DNA of 64,000 nucleotides from Hydrogenophaga taeniospiralis (GCF_020510445.1 NZ_JAHBAG010000001.1:3076501-3140500), one strand, 5' to 3'; counted from the first letter of the stretch, positions 24,570-34,365 are shown. Numbers and translations are program-made. The notes: a model not told the origin generated them from the sequence alone.

Positions 24570-25259
24570 ATGCCCCATTCGCCCACCCCCAGCCAGGCCT
24601 TCTCCCCGGTCGAACGCGATGCCGTGTACCGCGCCATCTTCGAGCGGCGCGACATGCGCCACTTCGCGGGCGGGGCGGTCGCTCCGGAGGTGATGCAACG
24701 CCTGTTGACCGCAGCGCACCACGCGCCCAGCGTGGGGTTCATGCAGCCCTGGCGCTTCCTGCGCGTGGCGTCGCCGGCGTTGCGGCGCGCGCTGCAGGCG
24801 CTGGTGGAGCAGGAACGGGTGCTGACCGGGCATGCGCTGGGCCAGCGCGAAGACGCGTTCATGCGGCTCAAGGTGGAGGGGCTGATGGACGCGGCCGAAG
24901 TCTGGGTGGTGGCGCTGGCCGACGGCCGCGAGCGGCATGTGTTTGGCCGCAGGACCCTGCCGCAGATGGACCTGGCCTCGGTCGCCTGCGCCATTCAGAA
25001 CCTCTGGCTCGCCGCACGCGCCGAGGGGCTGGGCATGGGCTGGGTTTCGATGTTTGACCCGGTGGCCGTGGCCTCGCTGCTGGGCATGCCCGCCGGGGCC
25101 GAGCCCGTTGCCTTGCTGTGCATCGGGCCGGTGCACCATTTTTACGAGGAGCCGATGCTCCAGCAGCAGCGCTGGGCCCAGCGCAGTGCGCTGGACAATA
25201 TGCTGTTTGAAGACGCCTGGGGCCAGCCCCTGGGCCAACGTGAAACGGTGGCGGGGTGA
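24570..25259 (+). CDS. bluB: 5,6-dimethylbenzimidazole synthase
   Basis: The 229-residue protein is a nitroreductase-fold flavoenzyme of the BluB family, which splits FMNH2 with oxygen to give 5,6-dimethylbenzimidazole, the lower ligand of B12. Family blocks are IFERRDMRHF, LLTAAHHAPSVGFMQPWRFL and AEGLGMGWVSMFDP. The start is ATG 24570, eight bases after the cobO stop; an earlier TTG at 24552 would overlap cobO. Need for oxygen fits an aerobic lifestyle. A short GC hairpin (CGGGG/CCCCG) surrounds the stop, but it has no T-run. Confidence 0.92.
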   Translation: MPHSPTPSQAFSPVERDAVYRAIFERRDMRHFAGGAVAPEVMQRLLTAAHHAPSVGFMQPWRFLRVASPALRRALQALVEQERVLTGHALGQREDAFMRLKVEGLMDAAEVWVVALADGRERHVFGRRTLPQMDLASVACAIQNLWLAARAEGLGMGWVSMFDPVAVASLLGMPAGAEPVALLCIGPVHHFYEEPMLQQQRWAQRSALDNMLFEDAWGQPLGQRETVAG

Positions 25260-25292
25260 CCCCCCGTTGCTTGAACCCTAGGAGACCTACCG

Positions 25293-26336
25293 ATGACCAC
25301 AACCACGACCACCCTTCCTGCCGCCGGGCAGCCCCTGCATTTCCATGCCCCGCGCAAAGCACCGGCTCCCGCGGTCGACACCGGCCGGCGGGTCTGGGCG
25401 GTGGACGAGGTCCAGGCGCTGTTCGACCTGCCGTTCTCCGATCTCATGTACCGCGCGCAGACCGTGCACCGCGAGCACTTCGACCCGACCGAGGTGGAGC
25501 TGGCCACGCTGTTGTCGGTGAAGACCGGCGGCTGCCCCGAAGACTGTGGCTACTGCCCGCAGTCGGTGCATTTCGACACCGGCGTTGAGGCCGGCAAGCT
25601 CATGGGCGTGGACGCGGTGCGCGAGGCCGCCCAGCGCGCCCGGCAGGCCGGGGCCACGCGCTTTTGCATGGGGGCCGCCTGGCGCGCGCCCAAAGACCGC
25701 GATGTGCAGGCCGTGGCCGAGCTGGTGCGCGCCGTGAAAGAGGAGGGCCTGGAGGCCTGCGCCACCCTGGGCATGTTGTCCGAGGGGCATGCCGAGACCC
25801 TGCGCGACGCCGGCCTGGATTACTACAACCACAACCTGGACAGCGCGCCCGACTTCTACGGCGAGGTGATCACCACGCGCGACTACCAGGACCGCCTGGA
25901 CACGCTGGAGCGCGTGCGCGGCGCGGGCGTGAAGGTGTGCTGCGGCGGCATCGTGGGCATGGGCGAGTCGCGCCTGCAGCGCGCCGCGCTGGTGGCCCAG
26001 CTCGCCAACCTCTCGCCCGACTATCCCGAGTCGGTGCCGATCAACCACCTGGTGAAGGTGGCGGGCACGCCGCTGGCCGACCAGCCCGACCTGGACCCGC
26101 TGGAATTCGTGCGCACCATCGCCGTGGCGCGCATCACCATGCCGCGCGCGCGGGTGCGCCTGTCGGCCGGGCGCCAGCAGATGAGCGATGCCGTGCAGGC
26201 CCTGTGTTTCGTGGCCGGTGCCAATTCCATCTTCTACGGCGACAAGCTGCTGACCACCGGCAACCCCGACGTGGAACGCGACCGCGAGCTGCTCAGGCGC
26301 CTGGGCCTGAAAACCCGCCACACCTTCGGCGGTTGA
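25293..26336 (+). CDS. bioB: Biotin synthase
   Basis: The 347-residue radical-SAM enzyme inserts sulfur into dethiobiotin. It carries the SAM cluster motif CPEDCGYC (near residue 78), followed by PQSVHFDTG, and further landmarks [24 protein letters not shown] and the YGDKLLTT region near the C-terminus. The start has the ribosome-binding site TAGGAGAC. It lies 33 bases after bluB in the same direction, inside the B12 gene run, and bioA follows within six bases. Confidence 0.95.
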   Translation: MTTTTTTLPAAGQPLHFHAPRKAPAPAVDTGRRVWAVDEVQALFDLPFSDLMYRAQTVHREHFDPTEVELATLLSVKTGGCPEDCGYCPQSVHFDTGVEAGKLMGVDAVREAAQRARQAGATRFCMGAAWRAPKDRDVQAVAELVRAVKEEGLEACATLGMLSEGHAETLRDAGLDYYNHNLDSAPDFYGEVITTRDYQDRLDTLERVRGAGVKVCCGGIVGMGESRLQRAALVAQLANLSPDYPESVPINHLVKVAGTPLADQPDLDPLEFVRTIAVARITMPRARVRLSAGRQQMSDAVQALCFVAGANSIFYGDKLLTTGNPDVERDRELLRRLGLKTRHTFGG

Positions 26337-26341
26337 CGCCG

Positions 26342-27721
26342 ATGACCGGCGTGTCGACCAACGCCGCCTGGCGCCAGCGCAGCCTGGCCGCCGTGTGGCA
26401 TCCCTGCACCCAGATGAAGCTGCACGCGCCCGATGGCGCGGCGTTGCCACTGATCCCGGTGGCGCGGGCCGAAGGCGTGTGGCTGCACGACCACGAAGGC
26501 CGGCGCTATCTGGACGCGATCAGCTCCTGGTGGGTCAACCTGTTCGGCCACAACCACCCCGCGATCCGCGCGGCGCTGGTGGACCAGCTCAACACGCTGG
26601 ACCACGTGATGCTGGCCGGTTTCACCCACGCGCCGGTGGTTGAACTCTCCGAGCGGCTGGCCGCGCTCACCGGCCTGGGCCACGCCTTCTACGGCAGCGA
26701 CGGCGCCAGCGCCACCGAGATCGCGCTGAAGATGAGCGCCCACCATTGGCGCAACGCCGGGCGCGCGCGCAAGAACCGGTTTGTCGGCGTGGCCGGGGGT
26801 TACCACGGCGAGACCGTGGGCGCGCTGGCCGTGACCGACATTGCGCTGTTTCGCGAAGCCTACGCGCCGCTGGTGCGCCTGGCCGCCACCGTGCCCAGCC
26901 CCGACGCCCGCGGCGCGGCACCGGGCGAATCGCCCGCCGACGTGGCCGAGCGCGCGTCCGCGGCGCTGGGCGATTGGCTGGCCGAACACCACGAAGAAAC
27001 CGCAGCGCTGATCGTCGAGCCGCTGGTGCAGTGCGCCGCCGGCATGGCCATGCACGACCCCGTGTACCTGCGGCGCGTGCGCGAGCTCTGCGACCGCTAC
27101 CAGGTGCACCTGGTGCTGGACGAGATCGCGGTCGGCTTTGGCCGCACCGGCACCCTGTTTGCGCACGAGCAGGCGGGCATCCGGCCCGACTTCCTGTGCC
27201 TCTCCAAAGGGCTCACCGGTGGCACGCTGCCGCTGTCGGTGGTGCTTACCACCGACGCGGTGTTTGCCTCCTTCTACGACGACGAGGTGGCGCGCGGTTT
27301 CCTGCATTCGCACAGCTACACCGGCAACCCGCTGGCCTGCCGCGCCGCGCTGGCCACGCTGGATCTGTTTGACCAGACCGACGCCCTGCGCCAGAACGTG
27401 GTCACCAGCCAGCGGCTCGCCGCGCAGTTCGCGCCTCTCACGGCGCATCCCCGCGTGCGTTTCGCGCGACGCAAGGGCATGGTCTTCGCATGGGACGTGG
27501 CGAGCAGCCTGCCCGACTTCGGCCGCCGCTACGCCCGCCACGCGCTGGCGCAGGGGCTGCTGCTGCGCCCCATCGGCCACACGCTCTACGCCATGCCGCC
27601 CTATGTGATCGACGAGGCCGAGGGCGAGCTGCTGGCGCGGGGCGCGCTGGCCGCGCTCGACGCCACGCTGGCCGAAGAAACCGGCCCGGCGCCGGTGAGC
27701 GGGGTGCCCGATGGCGTTTGA
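26342..27721 (+). CDS. bioA: Adenosylmethionine-8-amino-7-oxononanoate aminotransferase
   Basis: The 459-residue PLP enzyme converts KAPA to DAPA using SAM as amino donor. It shows VWHPCTQMKLH at the N-terminus, ISSWWVNLFGHNHP, the substrate-binding GGYHGETVGAL, the DEIAVGFGRTGTLFA block and the PLP lysine in CLSKGLTGGTLPLS. The start ATG 26342 sits five bases after the bioB stop. Its end overlaps bioD by 11 bases. Confidence 0.94.
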   Translation: MTGVSTNAAWRQRSLAAVWHPCTQMKLHAPDGAALPLIPVARAEGVWLHDHEGRRYLDAISSWWVNLFGHNHPAIRAALVDQLNTLDHVMLAGFTHAPVVELSERLAALTGLGHAFYGSDGASATEIALKMSAHHWRNAGRARKNRFVGVAGGYHGETVGALAVTDIALFREAYAPLVRLAATVPSPDARGAAPGESPADVAERASAALGDWLAEHHEETAALIVEPLVQCAAGMAMHDPVYLRRVRELCDRYQVHLVLDEIAVGFGRTGTLFAHEQAGIRPDFLCLSKGLTGGTLPLSVVLTTDAVFASFYDDEVARGFLHSHSYTGNPLACRAALATLDLFDQTDALRQNVVTSQRLAAQFAPLTAHPRVRFARRKGMVFAWDVASSLPDFGRRYARHALAQGLLLRPIGHTLYAMPPYVIDEAEGELLARGALAALDATLAEETGPAPVSGVPDGV

Positions 27722-28391
27722 CGGCTGCTTCGTCACCGGCACCGACACCGGCGTGGGCAAGACGCTGGTGAGCGCGGCGCTGCTGCACACGCTGGCGCGC
27801 CGGCACCGCCGCGTGGTCGGCATGAAGCCGGTGGCGGCGGGTCTGGTGCAACAGGGCGGCGCGTGGGTGGCGGAAGACGCGCTGGCGTTGCGCGCCGCGT
27901 CCACCGTGGCCGTGCCGCCCGAACTGGACTGCCCTGTGGCGCTGCCCGAGCCGCTGTCGCCTCACCTGGCGGCCGCGCGCGCGGGCCGGCGCGTGGGCGT
28001 GGCCGAGCTGGTGGCCGCGCACCGCAAGCTGCGGAGCCTGGCCGACGTGGTGCTGGTGGAGGGCTCGGGGGGCTGGCGCGTGCCGCTGAACGAAGACGAG
28101 ACCCTGGCCGACCTGGCAGTGGCACTGGCCCGGCCGGTGGTGCTGGTGGTGGGCCTGCGGCTGGGTTGCCTGAACCACGCGCTGCTGACGGCCGAGGCCA
28201 TCCGCGCCGATGGCCTGCACCTGGCCGGCTGGGTGGCCAATGCGATCGACCCCGGCATGGCTTGCCGCGACGAAAACATGGACACGCTGCGCCACTGGCT
28301 GCCAGCGCCGCTGCTGGGCGTCGTGCCCTGGCACCCACAAACCCCCGACGCACGCCAGATCGTGCTGAACCTGCCCGACACCTGGCGATGA
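27711..28391 (+). CDS. bioD: Dethiobiotin synthetase
   Basis: The 226-residue enzyme closes the ureido ring of dethiobiotin from DAPA, CO2 and ATP. The P-loop [16 protein letters not shown] is at residues 10-25; MKPVAAG and [11 protein letters not shown] follow as expected. The start overlaps bioA by 11 bases and the stop overlaps bioF (ATGA), so bioA-D-F are translationally linked. Confidence 0.94.
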   Translation: MAFDGCFVTGTDTGVGKTLVSAALLHTLARRHRRVVGMKPVAAGLVQQGGAWVAEDALALRAASTVAVPPELDCPVALPEPLSPHLAAARAGRRVGVAELVAAHRKLRSLADVVLVEGSGGWRVPLNEDETLADLAVALARPVVLVVGLRLGCLNHALLTAEAIRADGLHLAGWVANAIDPGMACRDENMDTLRHWLPAPLLGVVPWHPQTPDARQIVLNLPDTWR

Positions 28392-29668
28392 AGGATCTGC
28401 AAATGAGCTGGTTGAACGAATTCGATGACCGCCTGGCCGCGCTGGACGCGCAGGCGCTGCGCCGCGTGCGCCGAGCCGTGGTGCCCGAGCAGGGCGCCCG
28501 CCTCAACGTGGACGGCGTGTCGCTGCTGGCCTTCTGCAGCAACGACTACCTGGGCCTCGCGCAAGACCCGCTGTTGCGACAGGCGGTGCACGCTGCGGTG
28601 GACCGCTACGGCGTGGGTTCCGGTGCCTCGCCCATGGTGAGCGGTCACAGCGTGGCCAACGCGGCGCTGGAGCGCGAGCTGGCCGAGGCCGTGGGCCTGC
28701 CGCGCGCGCTGTATTTCTACGCCGGCTACGCCACCAACGCCAGCACCGTGCCGGCCTTGGTGGGCGAGGGCGATGCGCTGTTTTCCGACGCGCTGAACCA
28801 CGCCTGCCTGATCGACGGCGCGCGCCTGTCCAAGGCCACGGTGCACCGCTACCCCCATGGCGACCTGGCCCGGCTCGCCGCCTTGCTGGCCGCCAGCCCG
28901 GCGCGCCGCAAGCTGGTGATCAGCGACGCGGTGTTCAGCATGGACGGCGACGTGGCCGACATCACTGGCCTTCACGCGCTGTGCGAGCGGCACGACGCCT
29001 TGCTGCTGCTGGACGACGCGCACGGCTTCGGCGTGCTGGGGCCGCAGGGGAGGGGCGCACTGGCCGCCGCCGGCCTCACCGGCGCGGGTGCCTCGCCGCG
29101 TGTGCTCTACATGGCCACGCTGGGCAAGGCGCTGGGCGTGGCGGGGGCGTTTGTCGCCGGACCCGAGCCCCTAGTGGAGTGGTTGCTGCAGAAGACCCGC
29201 AGCTACACCTACGCCACCGCCGCGCCGGCCTTGCTGGCCGAGGCCGTGCGCGCCGGCCTGCGCTGTGTGCTCGGCGCCGACGGCGAGCGCCGGCGGCAGC
29301 ACCTGGCCGCGCTGATTGCCCAACTGCGCGAAGGCCTCGCGCCCGGCGCCAACGTGGCGGTGGACGCCGCCGGCTGGACCCTGATGCCCTCGCACACCGC
29401 GATCCAGCCCCTGGTGATCGGTGACAACGAAGCCGCGCTGACCGTGATGGCCGCGCTGCGCGAGCAGGGCATCTGGGTGCCCGCGATCCGCCCGCCCACG
29501 GTGCCGGCGGGCACCGCGCGGCTGCGCATCGCGCTGTCGGCCGCGCACCAGGCCGAGGACGTGGACGCCCTGCTGGGCGCGCTGCGGGCCGCTGCGGCCG
29601 GTTTGAGCGCGGGCCGCGCCGAAGAGGCGGGCCAGCACCGCGTGGCCGTGGCTGCGTTGGAGGCTTGA
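28388..29668 (+). CDS. bioF: 8-amino-7-oxononanoate synthase
   Basis: The 426-residue PLP enzyme condenses pimeloyl thioester with alanine. Landmarks are [34 protein letters not shown] and the PLP lysine in [14 protein letters not shown]. The start is ATG 28388, overlapping the bioD stop; a second ATG five codons on is possible. The C-terminus is some 25 residues longer than usual ([15 protein letters not shown]). No bioC or bioH is in the window, so the pimeloyl source is elsewhere. The cbiB gene starts four bases later. Confidence 0.94.
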   Translation: MKDLQMSWLNEFDDRLAALDAQALRRVRRAVVPEQGARLNVDGVSLLAFCSNDYLGLAQDPLLRQAVHAAVDRYGVGSGASPMVSGHSVANAALERELAEAVGLPRALYFYAGYATNASTVPALVGEGDALFSDALNHACLIDGARLSKATVHRYPHGDLARLAALLAASPARRKLVISDAVFSMDGDVADITGLHALCERHDALLLLDDAHGFGVLGPQGRGALAAAGLTGAGASPRVLYMATLGKALGVAGAFVAGPEPLVEWLLQKTRSYTYATAAPALLAEAVRAGLRCVLGADGERRRQHLAALIAQLREGLAPGANVAVDAAGWTLMPSHTAIQPLVIGDNEAALTVMAALREQGIWVPAIRPPTVPAGTARLRIALSAAHQAEDVDALLGALRAAAAGLSAGRAEEAGQHRVAVAALEA

Positions 29669-29672
29669 GCCC

Positions 29673-30659
29673 ATGGCCGAGCTGGCAGCGCTGCCGACCT
29701 GGACCGTGATGGCCTTCGCCATCGGGGTGGCGCTGTTCATCGACCGCTGCTGGGGCGAGCCACCACCCCGCTGGCACCCGGTGGTGTGGATGGGCCACTA
29801 CCTCGGGGCGCTGGGTCGGCGCATCGCACCGGTGATGGGCGGGCCGGCGGCCGGTGCGGCGAGGCCGTTCGTGGCGGGCGCGCTGGCTTGGGCCTTTGGG
29901 GCGCTGCTGGTGGTGGTGATCGCTTTCGCGGCGACCCGGGCCGTGAGCGGAGGGCCGCTGTGGTTGCAGGCGTTGCTGCTGGGGGTGTTGCTCAAGCCGA
30001 TGCTGGCCTGGCGCATGCTGCGCGACGAGGTGCGCGCGGTGGAGACGGCGCTGGGCGAGTCCACCGAGGCGGGGCGCGCGCGCCTGGCCTGGCTGGTCAG
30101 CCGCGACGTGGCGCCGCTCTGCGAGCGCGAGGTGCGCGAAAGTGCCATCGAGACCCTGGCGGAAAACCTCAACGACTCGGTCGTGGCACCGCTGTTCTGG
30201 TTTGCCGTGGCCGGCCTGCCCGGCGCGGCGCTGTACCGCTTCGCCAACACGGCCGATGCTATGTGGGGCTACCGCGGCGAGCGCCAGGGCCGCGACTGGA
30301 GCTGGGCCGGCAAGTGGGCGGCGCGGGCCGACGATGTGTTGTCTTGGCTGCCCGCGCGCATCACGGCCGCATTGCTGGGTCTGCTGGGTCTGCTGGGTGC
30401 GGCGGGCACGCTGCGGCAGTTGCCGGCGCAGGCGGGCCTGACGCCCTCACCCAACAGCGGCTGGCCCATGGCCGCCATGGCGCTGGCGCTGGACGTGCGC
30501 CTGGGCAAACCCGGTGTCTACACCTTGCATCCCCAAGGGCGCGGCGCACTGCCGGCCGACACCGCGCAGGCCTTGCGGCTGGCGGGCCGTGTGGTGTTCA
30601 CTTGTGCCCTGTTGGCCGCGGCGTGGGCAGCGGCGGGTTTCTGGAGCCTGTTCCGATGA
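29673..30659 (+). CDS. cbiB: Adenosylcobinamide-phosphate synthase
   Basis: The 328-residue membrane enzyme (CbiB/CobD) attaches the aminopropanol arm to adenosylcobyric acid. Family blocks are DRCWGEPPPRWHPVVWMG, SRDVAPLCEREVRESAIETL followed by AENLNDSVVAPLFWF, and ANTADAMWGYRGE, with several hydrophobic segments. It follows the biotin genes after four bases and overlaps the decarboxylase gene by ATGA, so the B12 series resumes without a break. Confidence 0.93.
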   Translation: MAELAALPTWTVMAFAIGVALFIDRCWGEPPPRWHPVVWMGHYLGALGRRIAPVMGGPAAGAARPFVAGALAWAFGALLVVVIAFAATRAVSGGPLWLQALLLGVLLKPMLAWRMLRDEVRAVETALGESTEAGRARLAWLVSRDVAPLCEREVRESAIETLAENLNDSVVAPLFWFAVAGLPGAALYRFANTADAMWGYRGERQGRDWSWAGKWAARADDVLSWLPARITAALLGLLGLLGAAGTLRQLPAQAGLTPSPNSGWPMAAMALALDVRLGKPGVYTLHPQGRGALPADTAQALRLAGRVVFTCALLAAAWAAAGFWSLFR

Positions 30660-31645
30660 CACATCCACACGGCGGCCCCGACGCGATGGGCGTGCCCCGC
30701 TGGGACTTTTCCACCAACGCCAACGCCTGCGGGCCAAGCCCCATGGCGCTGGCCGCGGTGCGGCAGGCCGACGCGGCGCATTACCCCGACCCGCAGCACA
30801 CGGCGTTGCGCGAGGCGCTGGCCGGGTTCCACGGCGTCGCGGTCGAACGCATCGTGATCGCGGCCAGCGCCAGTGAGTTCATCGCCCGCATCAGCGCCAG
30901 TGTGGCCCGCGCGGGCGGGCAGCGCGCCTGGTGGCCTGCGCTCGCTTACGGCGACTACGCGCATGCCGCGCAGGCCTGGGGTCTGCAGCGGGTGAACGAT
31001 CCCGCGCAGGTCGACCTGCTGTGGCTGTGCGAACCGTCGAGCCCGCTGGGCAGCGCCGAAGCCATGGCGAGCGCCGTGGCGCAGCAGGGCGGTGTGATCG
31101 TGATCGACCGCGCCTACGAGCCGCTGCGCCTGTCCGGCCGCAGCAGCCTGGGTGCCGAGGCGCTGGACCGCCTCTGGCAGCTCTGGACGCCCAACAAGGC
31201 GCTCGGCCTCACGGGGGTGCGCGGCGCCTACGCCATCGCGCCGGTGCAGAGCCAGGAGCTGGCGCGCGCGCTGGAGCGGCTGGCGCCGTCCTGGCCGCTG
31301 GGCGCGCATGGCGTGGCGATGCTGCGGGCGTGGGTGCGGGCCGATACACAACAATGGCTGACCGAGAGCCTGGTGAGCCTGCGTGACTGGAAAGCGCAGC
31401 AGATGGCCCTGTTGGCCGGGCTGGGCTGGACCTGCCTGCCCAGCGAGGCCAACTACTTCTGCGCCCGCGCACCCGTAGCCCTGGATACACCGGCCCTGCG
31501 TGCCCAGGGCATCAAGTTGCGCGACACGACCTCGCTCGGCCTGCCCGACCACTGGCGCCTGGGTGTGCGGTCGCCCGCCGCGCAGGCGGCCCTGCGCGAT
31601 GCCTTGCAGCGCGCCACGCTGCGCTGCGTGGAGGTGTCCGCATGA
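30656..31645 (+). CDS. cobD: L-threonine-O-3-phosphate decarboxylase
   Basis: The 329-residue aminotransferase-fold PLP protein is the CobD (Salmonella naming) / CobC (Pseudomonas naming) type that makes aminopropanol phosphate for the corrinoid arm. It starts with the family pattern DFSTNANACGPSP, has the Asp/Tyr pair in IVIDRAYEPL, and the PLP lysine in WTPNKALGLTGVRGAY (about residue 182). It is about 30 residues shorter than enteric CobD. It overlaps both neighbours by four bases, between cbiB and cobQ, which act just before and after it. Confidence 0.88.
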   Translation: MTHPHGGPDAMGVPRWDFSTNANACGPSPMALAAVRQADAAHYPDPQHTALREALAGFHGVAVERIVIAASASEFIARISASVARAGGQRAWWPALAYGDYAHAAQAWGLQRVNDPAQVDLLWLCEPSSPLGSAEAMASAVAQQGGVIVIDRAYEPLRLSGRSSLGAEALDRLWQLWTPNKALGLTGVRGAYAIAPVQSQELARALERLAPSWPLGAHGVAMLRAWVRADTQQWLTESLVSLRDWKAQQMALLAGLGWTCLPSEANYFCARAPVALDTPALRAQGIKLRDTTSLGLPDHWRLGVRSPAAQAALRDALQRATLRCVEVSA

Positions 31646-33234
31646 CCGCCGTCTGCGTGATGGTGCTCGGCACCACCAGCGGCGCGGGCAAGAGCTGGCT
31701 GACCACGGCGCTGTGCCGCCACTACGCGCGCCAGGGGCTGAAAGTTGTCCCGTTCAAGGCGCAGAACATGAGCAACAACGCTCGGGTGGTGCTGGGGCCC
31801 CAAGCTGAAACAGCCCCCACGGAGGGCAGCGATCCGCGTGGGCGGTGGAGCGTGGGGGCGGAAGCGTTCACCGCCGGGCCGCCCCAAGGTGAAACAGCCC
31901 CCTCGGGGGGCAGCGACCCGCGTGAGCGGTGGAGCGTGGGGGCCGAAATCGGTTCTGCGCAGTACTTCCAGTCGCTCGCTGCCAACGCCGAGCCCGACGT
32001 GCGCATGAACCCGCTGCTGCTCAAGCCCGAGGCCGATACGCACAGCCAGGTGGTGCTGATGGGGCAGGTGAGCCAGGCGCTGTCGGAGATGCCGTGGCGC
32101 GGTCGCAGTCTGCACGTCTGGCCCCAGATCGCCGCCGCGCTGGATGCGCTGCGTGCCGAGAACGACGTGGTGGTGATTGAGGGTGCGGGCTCGCCGGCCG
32201 AGATCAACCTGCACGGCAGCGACATCGTCAACATGCGGGTGGCGCTGCACGCGCAGGCGCGCTGCCTGCTGGTGACCGACATCGACCGCGGTGGGGCCTT
32301 CGCCCACCTTTACGGCACCTGGGCGCTGCTGCCGGCCGACGAGCAGGCGCTGATCCGCGGCTTTGTGCTCAACAAGTTCCGTGGCGACGCCGCGCTGCTC
32401 GCGCCCGCGCCGCGGATGCTGCAGGACCTGACCGGCGTGCCGGTGGTTGCCACGCTGCCGATGTGGTGGCAACACGGCCTGCCCGAAGAGGACGGCGTTT
32501 TCGATGACCGCACCCTCGCTTGCGGCGCGGTGCGGAAAACGATTGCCGTGATCGCCTGGCCGCGCATCAGCAACCTCGACGAGTTCCAGCCGCTGAAGAA
32601 CGTGCCCGGCCTGCGCCTGGTCTGGGCGCGCACGCCGGCCGATTGTGTGGGCGCCGACTGGATCGTGCTGCCGGGCTCCAAGTCCACGGCGGCCGATCTG
32701 GCCTGGCTGCGCGCGCAGGGGCTGGACCGCGCCGTGGCCGCGCACGCCGCGCAGGGCGGGGCGGTGCTGGGCGTGTGCGGTGGGCTGCAGGTGTTGGGCG
32801 AGGCGCTGATCGACCCGCATGGCATCGACGGCAACGCGCCCGGCCTGGGCCTGCTGCCGCTGGTGACGCGCTTTGACCTGCAAAAAACCGTGCGCCACAC
32901 CGAGTCCCGGTTTGGCGCGCTCACCGGCCCCTGGGCCCCGCTCTCGGGCGTGACCGCGGCGGGCTACGAAATCCACCACGGGCAGACCACCCAACACCCG
33001 GCCATGGCCGCCAAGGGCGACGTGGCGCGCGAGGTGTTGCCCGGCCTGGGCTGGCAGAACGCCGCTGGCAACGTGCTCGGCGTGTACCTGCACGGCCTGT
33101 TCGAAGACCCGCGCGTGCTGCACGCGCTGTTTGGGGCCACCGCGCCCACGCTGGAGACCGTGTTCGACGGCCTGGCCGATTTCATGGAATCCCATTTCGA
33201 GCCCGGCGTGCTCGACCAACTCATCCAACCCTGA
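31642..33234 (+). CDS. cobQ: Cobyric acid synthase with duplicated repeat-derived insert
   Basis: The 530-residue enzyme amidates four carboxylates of adenosylcobyrinate diamide. The P-loop GTTSGAGKSWLTTALCR, FKAQNMSNNARV, GSDIVNMRVALHA and VTDIDRGGAFAHLYGTW are canonical. The C-terminal glutaminase has the Cys in GVCGGLQVLG and the His in GYEIHHGQT. Residues about 51-101, between NNARVV and EIGSAQYFQ, are a foreign-looking insert made of two related units (PQAETAPTEGSDPR..RWSVGAE and PQGETAPSGGSDPR..RWSVGAE). They lie in a loop between two conserved blocks near the active site. Confidence 0.93.
   Translation: MTAVCVMVLGTTSGAGKSWLTTALCRHYARQGLKVVPFKAQNMSNNARVVLGPQAETAPTEGSDPRGRWSVGAEAFTAGPPQGETAPSGGSDPRERWSVGAEIGSAQYFQSLAANAEPDVRMNPLLLKPEADTHSQVVLMGQVSQALSEMPWRGRSLHVWPQIAAALDALRAENDVVVIEGAGSPAEINLHGSDIVNMRVALHAQARCLLVTDIDRGGAFAHLYGTWALLPADEQALIRGFVLNKFRGDAALLAPAPRMLQDLTGVPVVATLPMWWQHGLPEEDGVFDDRTLACGAVRKTIAVIAWPRISNLDEFQPLKNVPGLRLVWARTPADCVGADWIVLPGSKSTAADLAWLRAQGLDRAVAAHAAQGGAVLGVCGGLQVLGEALIDPHGIDGNAPGLGLLPLVTRFDLQKTVRHTESRFGALTGPWAPLSGVTAAGYEIHHGQTTQHPAMAAKGDVAREVLPGLGWQNAAGNVLGVYLHGLFEDPRVLHALFGATAPTLETVFDGLADFMESHFEPGVLDQLIQP
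31794..31944 (+). repeat. Two tandem in-frame palindromic repeats inside cobQ
   Basis: Unit 1 (about 31794-31861) and unit 2 (about 31876-31944) share GCCCCAAG, TGAAACAGCCCCC, GGGCAGCGAYCCGCGTG and GCGGTGGAGCGTGGGGGC, with their CAGCG blocks 84 bases apart, exactly 28 codons. Both are strongly palindromic (AGCCCCC...GGGGGC) and are read in the same frame. The related copy in cobO (24128-24214) has the same block order. Confidence 0.85.
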
Positions 33235-33250
33235 ACCCCTGGAGCCTGCC

Positions 33251-34318
33251 ATGTCCTACACACCACCCGCCATCGCCGACATCGCGCAAACCGCGCTCGC
33301 CGAGCGCCTGCAGCACAAGCTGGACAACAAAACCAAGCCGCTGGGCTCGCTCGGCCGCATCGAGGCCCTGGCCCAGCGCATCGGCCTGATCCTGGGCAGC
33401 GAAACGCCTGAGCTGAAAGCGCCGCAACTCGTGGTGTTCGCCGGCGACCACGGCCTGGCCGCGCGCGGCGTCTCGGCCTACCCGAGCGACGTGACCTGGC
33501 AGATGGTGGAAAACTTCCTGGCCGGCGGTGCCGCGGTGAGCGTGCTCGCGCGGCAACACGGCATCGGCCTCACGGTGGTGGACTGCGGCGTGCGGCACGA
33601 CTTCGCGCCGCGGCCCGGGCTGGTGAACTGCAAGGTCGCACCGGGCACCGCCGACGCGCTCGAAGGCCCGGCCATGAGCGCCGATCAGTGCCAGACCGCC
33701 CTGGCCAACGGCGCGGCGCTGGTGCGCGATCTGCCGGGCAACGCGCTGCTGCTGGGCGAGATGGGCATCGGCAACACCTCGGCCGCCTCGATGCTGCTGG
33801 CGCGCCTGGCCGGCCTGGCCGTGGCCGACTGCACCGGTGCCGGCACCGGCCTGGACGCCGAGGCCGTGCAGCGCAAGATCGGCATCCTGCGCCAGGTGCT
33901 GGAGCGCCACCCCGATGCCAAGGACCCGCTGGCCGCGCTGGCCGCGTTCGGCGGCTTCGAGATCGCCACCATGGTGGGCGCCGTGTTGCAGGCGGCCAGC
34001 GAGCGCCGTGTGATCGTGGTGGACGGCTTCATCGCCAGCGCCGCCGTGCTCGTGGCCAGCCATGTGCAGCCCAACGTGCTGCAGCGCTGCGTGTTCGCGC
34101 ATCGCTCGGGCGAACGGGGCCACGCGCTCATGCTCTCGCACCTGCGCGCCGAGCCGCTGCTCGATCTGGGCCTGCGCCTGGGCGAAGGCTCGGGCGCCGC
34201 CATGGCCTGGCCGCTGCTGCAAAGCGCCTGCGCCGTCCTGTGCGAGATGGCGAGCTTCGAGTCGGCCGGTGTGTCGCGGCAGGACGAAGCCCCGGCCGAC
34301 ACCGCACCCGCCGCCTGA
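33251..34318 (+). CDS. cobT: Nicotinate-nucleotide-dimethylbenzimidazole phosphoribosyltransferase
   Basis: The 355-residue enzyme joins dimethylbenzimidazole (the BluB product) to ribose phosphate, giving alpha-ribazole phosphate. Landmarks are NKTKPLGSLGRIEALAQ, the VVFAGDHGLAARGVSAYP block, GEMGIGNTSAASMLLA and the catalytic glutamate in LGLRLGEGSGAAMA. The start is ATG 33251 after GGAGCC; the frame upstream lies within cobQ. It is followed by a repeat that separates it from cobS. Confidence 0.94.
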   Translation: MSYTPPAIADIAQTALAERLQHKLDNKTKPLGSLGRIEALAQRIGLILGSETPELKAPQLVVFAGDHGLAARGVSAYPSDVTWQMVENFLAGGAAVSVLARQHGIGLTVVDCGVRHDFAPRPGLVNCKVAPGTADALEGPAMSADQCQTALANGAALVRDLPGNALLLGEMGIGNTSAASMLLARLAGLAVADCTGAGTGLDAEAVQRKIGILRQVLERHPDAKDPLAALAAFGGFEIATMVGAVLQAASERRVIVVDGFIASAAVLVASHVQPNVLQRCVFAHRSGERGHALMLSHLRAEPLLDLGLRLGEGSGAAMAWPLLQSACAVLCEMASFESAGVSRQDEAPADTAPAA

Positions 34319-34365
34319 GACACAGAGGAACGCCGTGGAGCAAGGCCCCCCCACCAAGAGCGACC

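Noticed and set aside
25250..25270. Terminator between bluB and bioB
   Set aside because: A short CGGGG/CCCCG stem surrounds the stop codon but has no T-run on the transcribed strand, so it is unlikely to end transcription.
31794..31944. cobQ insert considered as a frameshift or assembly error
   Set aside because: The frame is intact on both sides and the insert length is a multiple of three, with a related insert in cobO.
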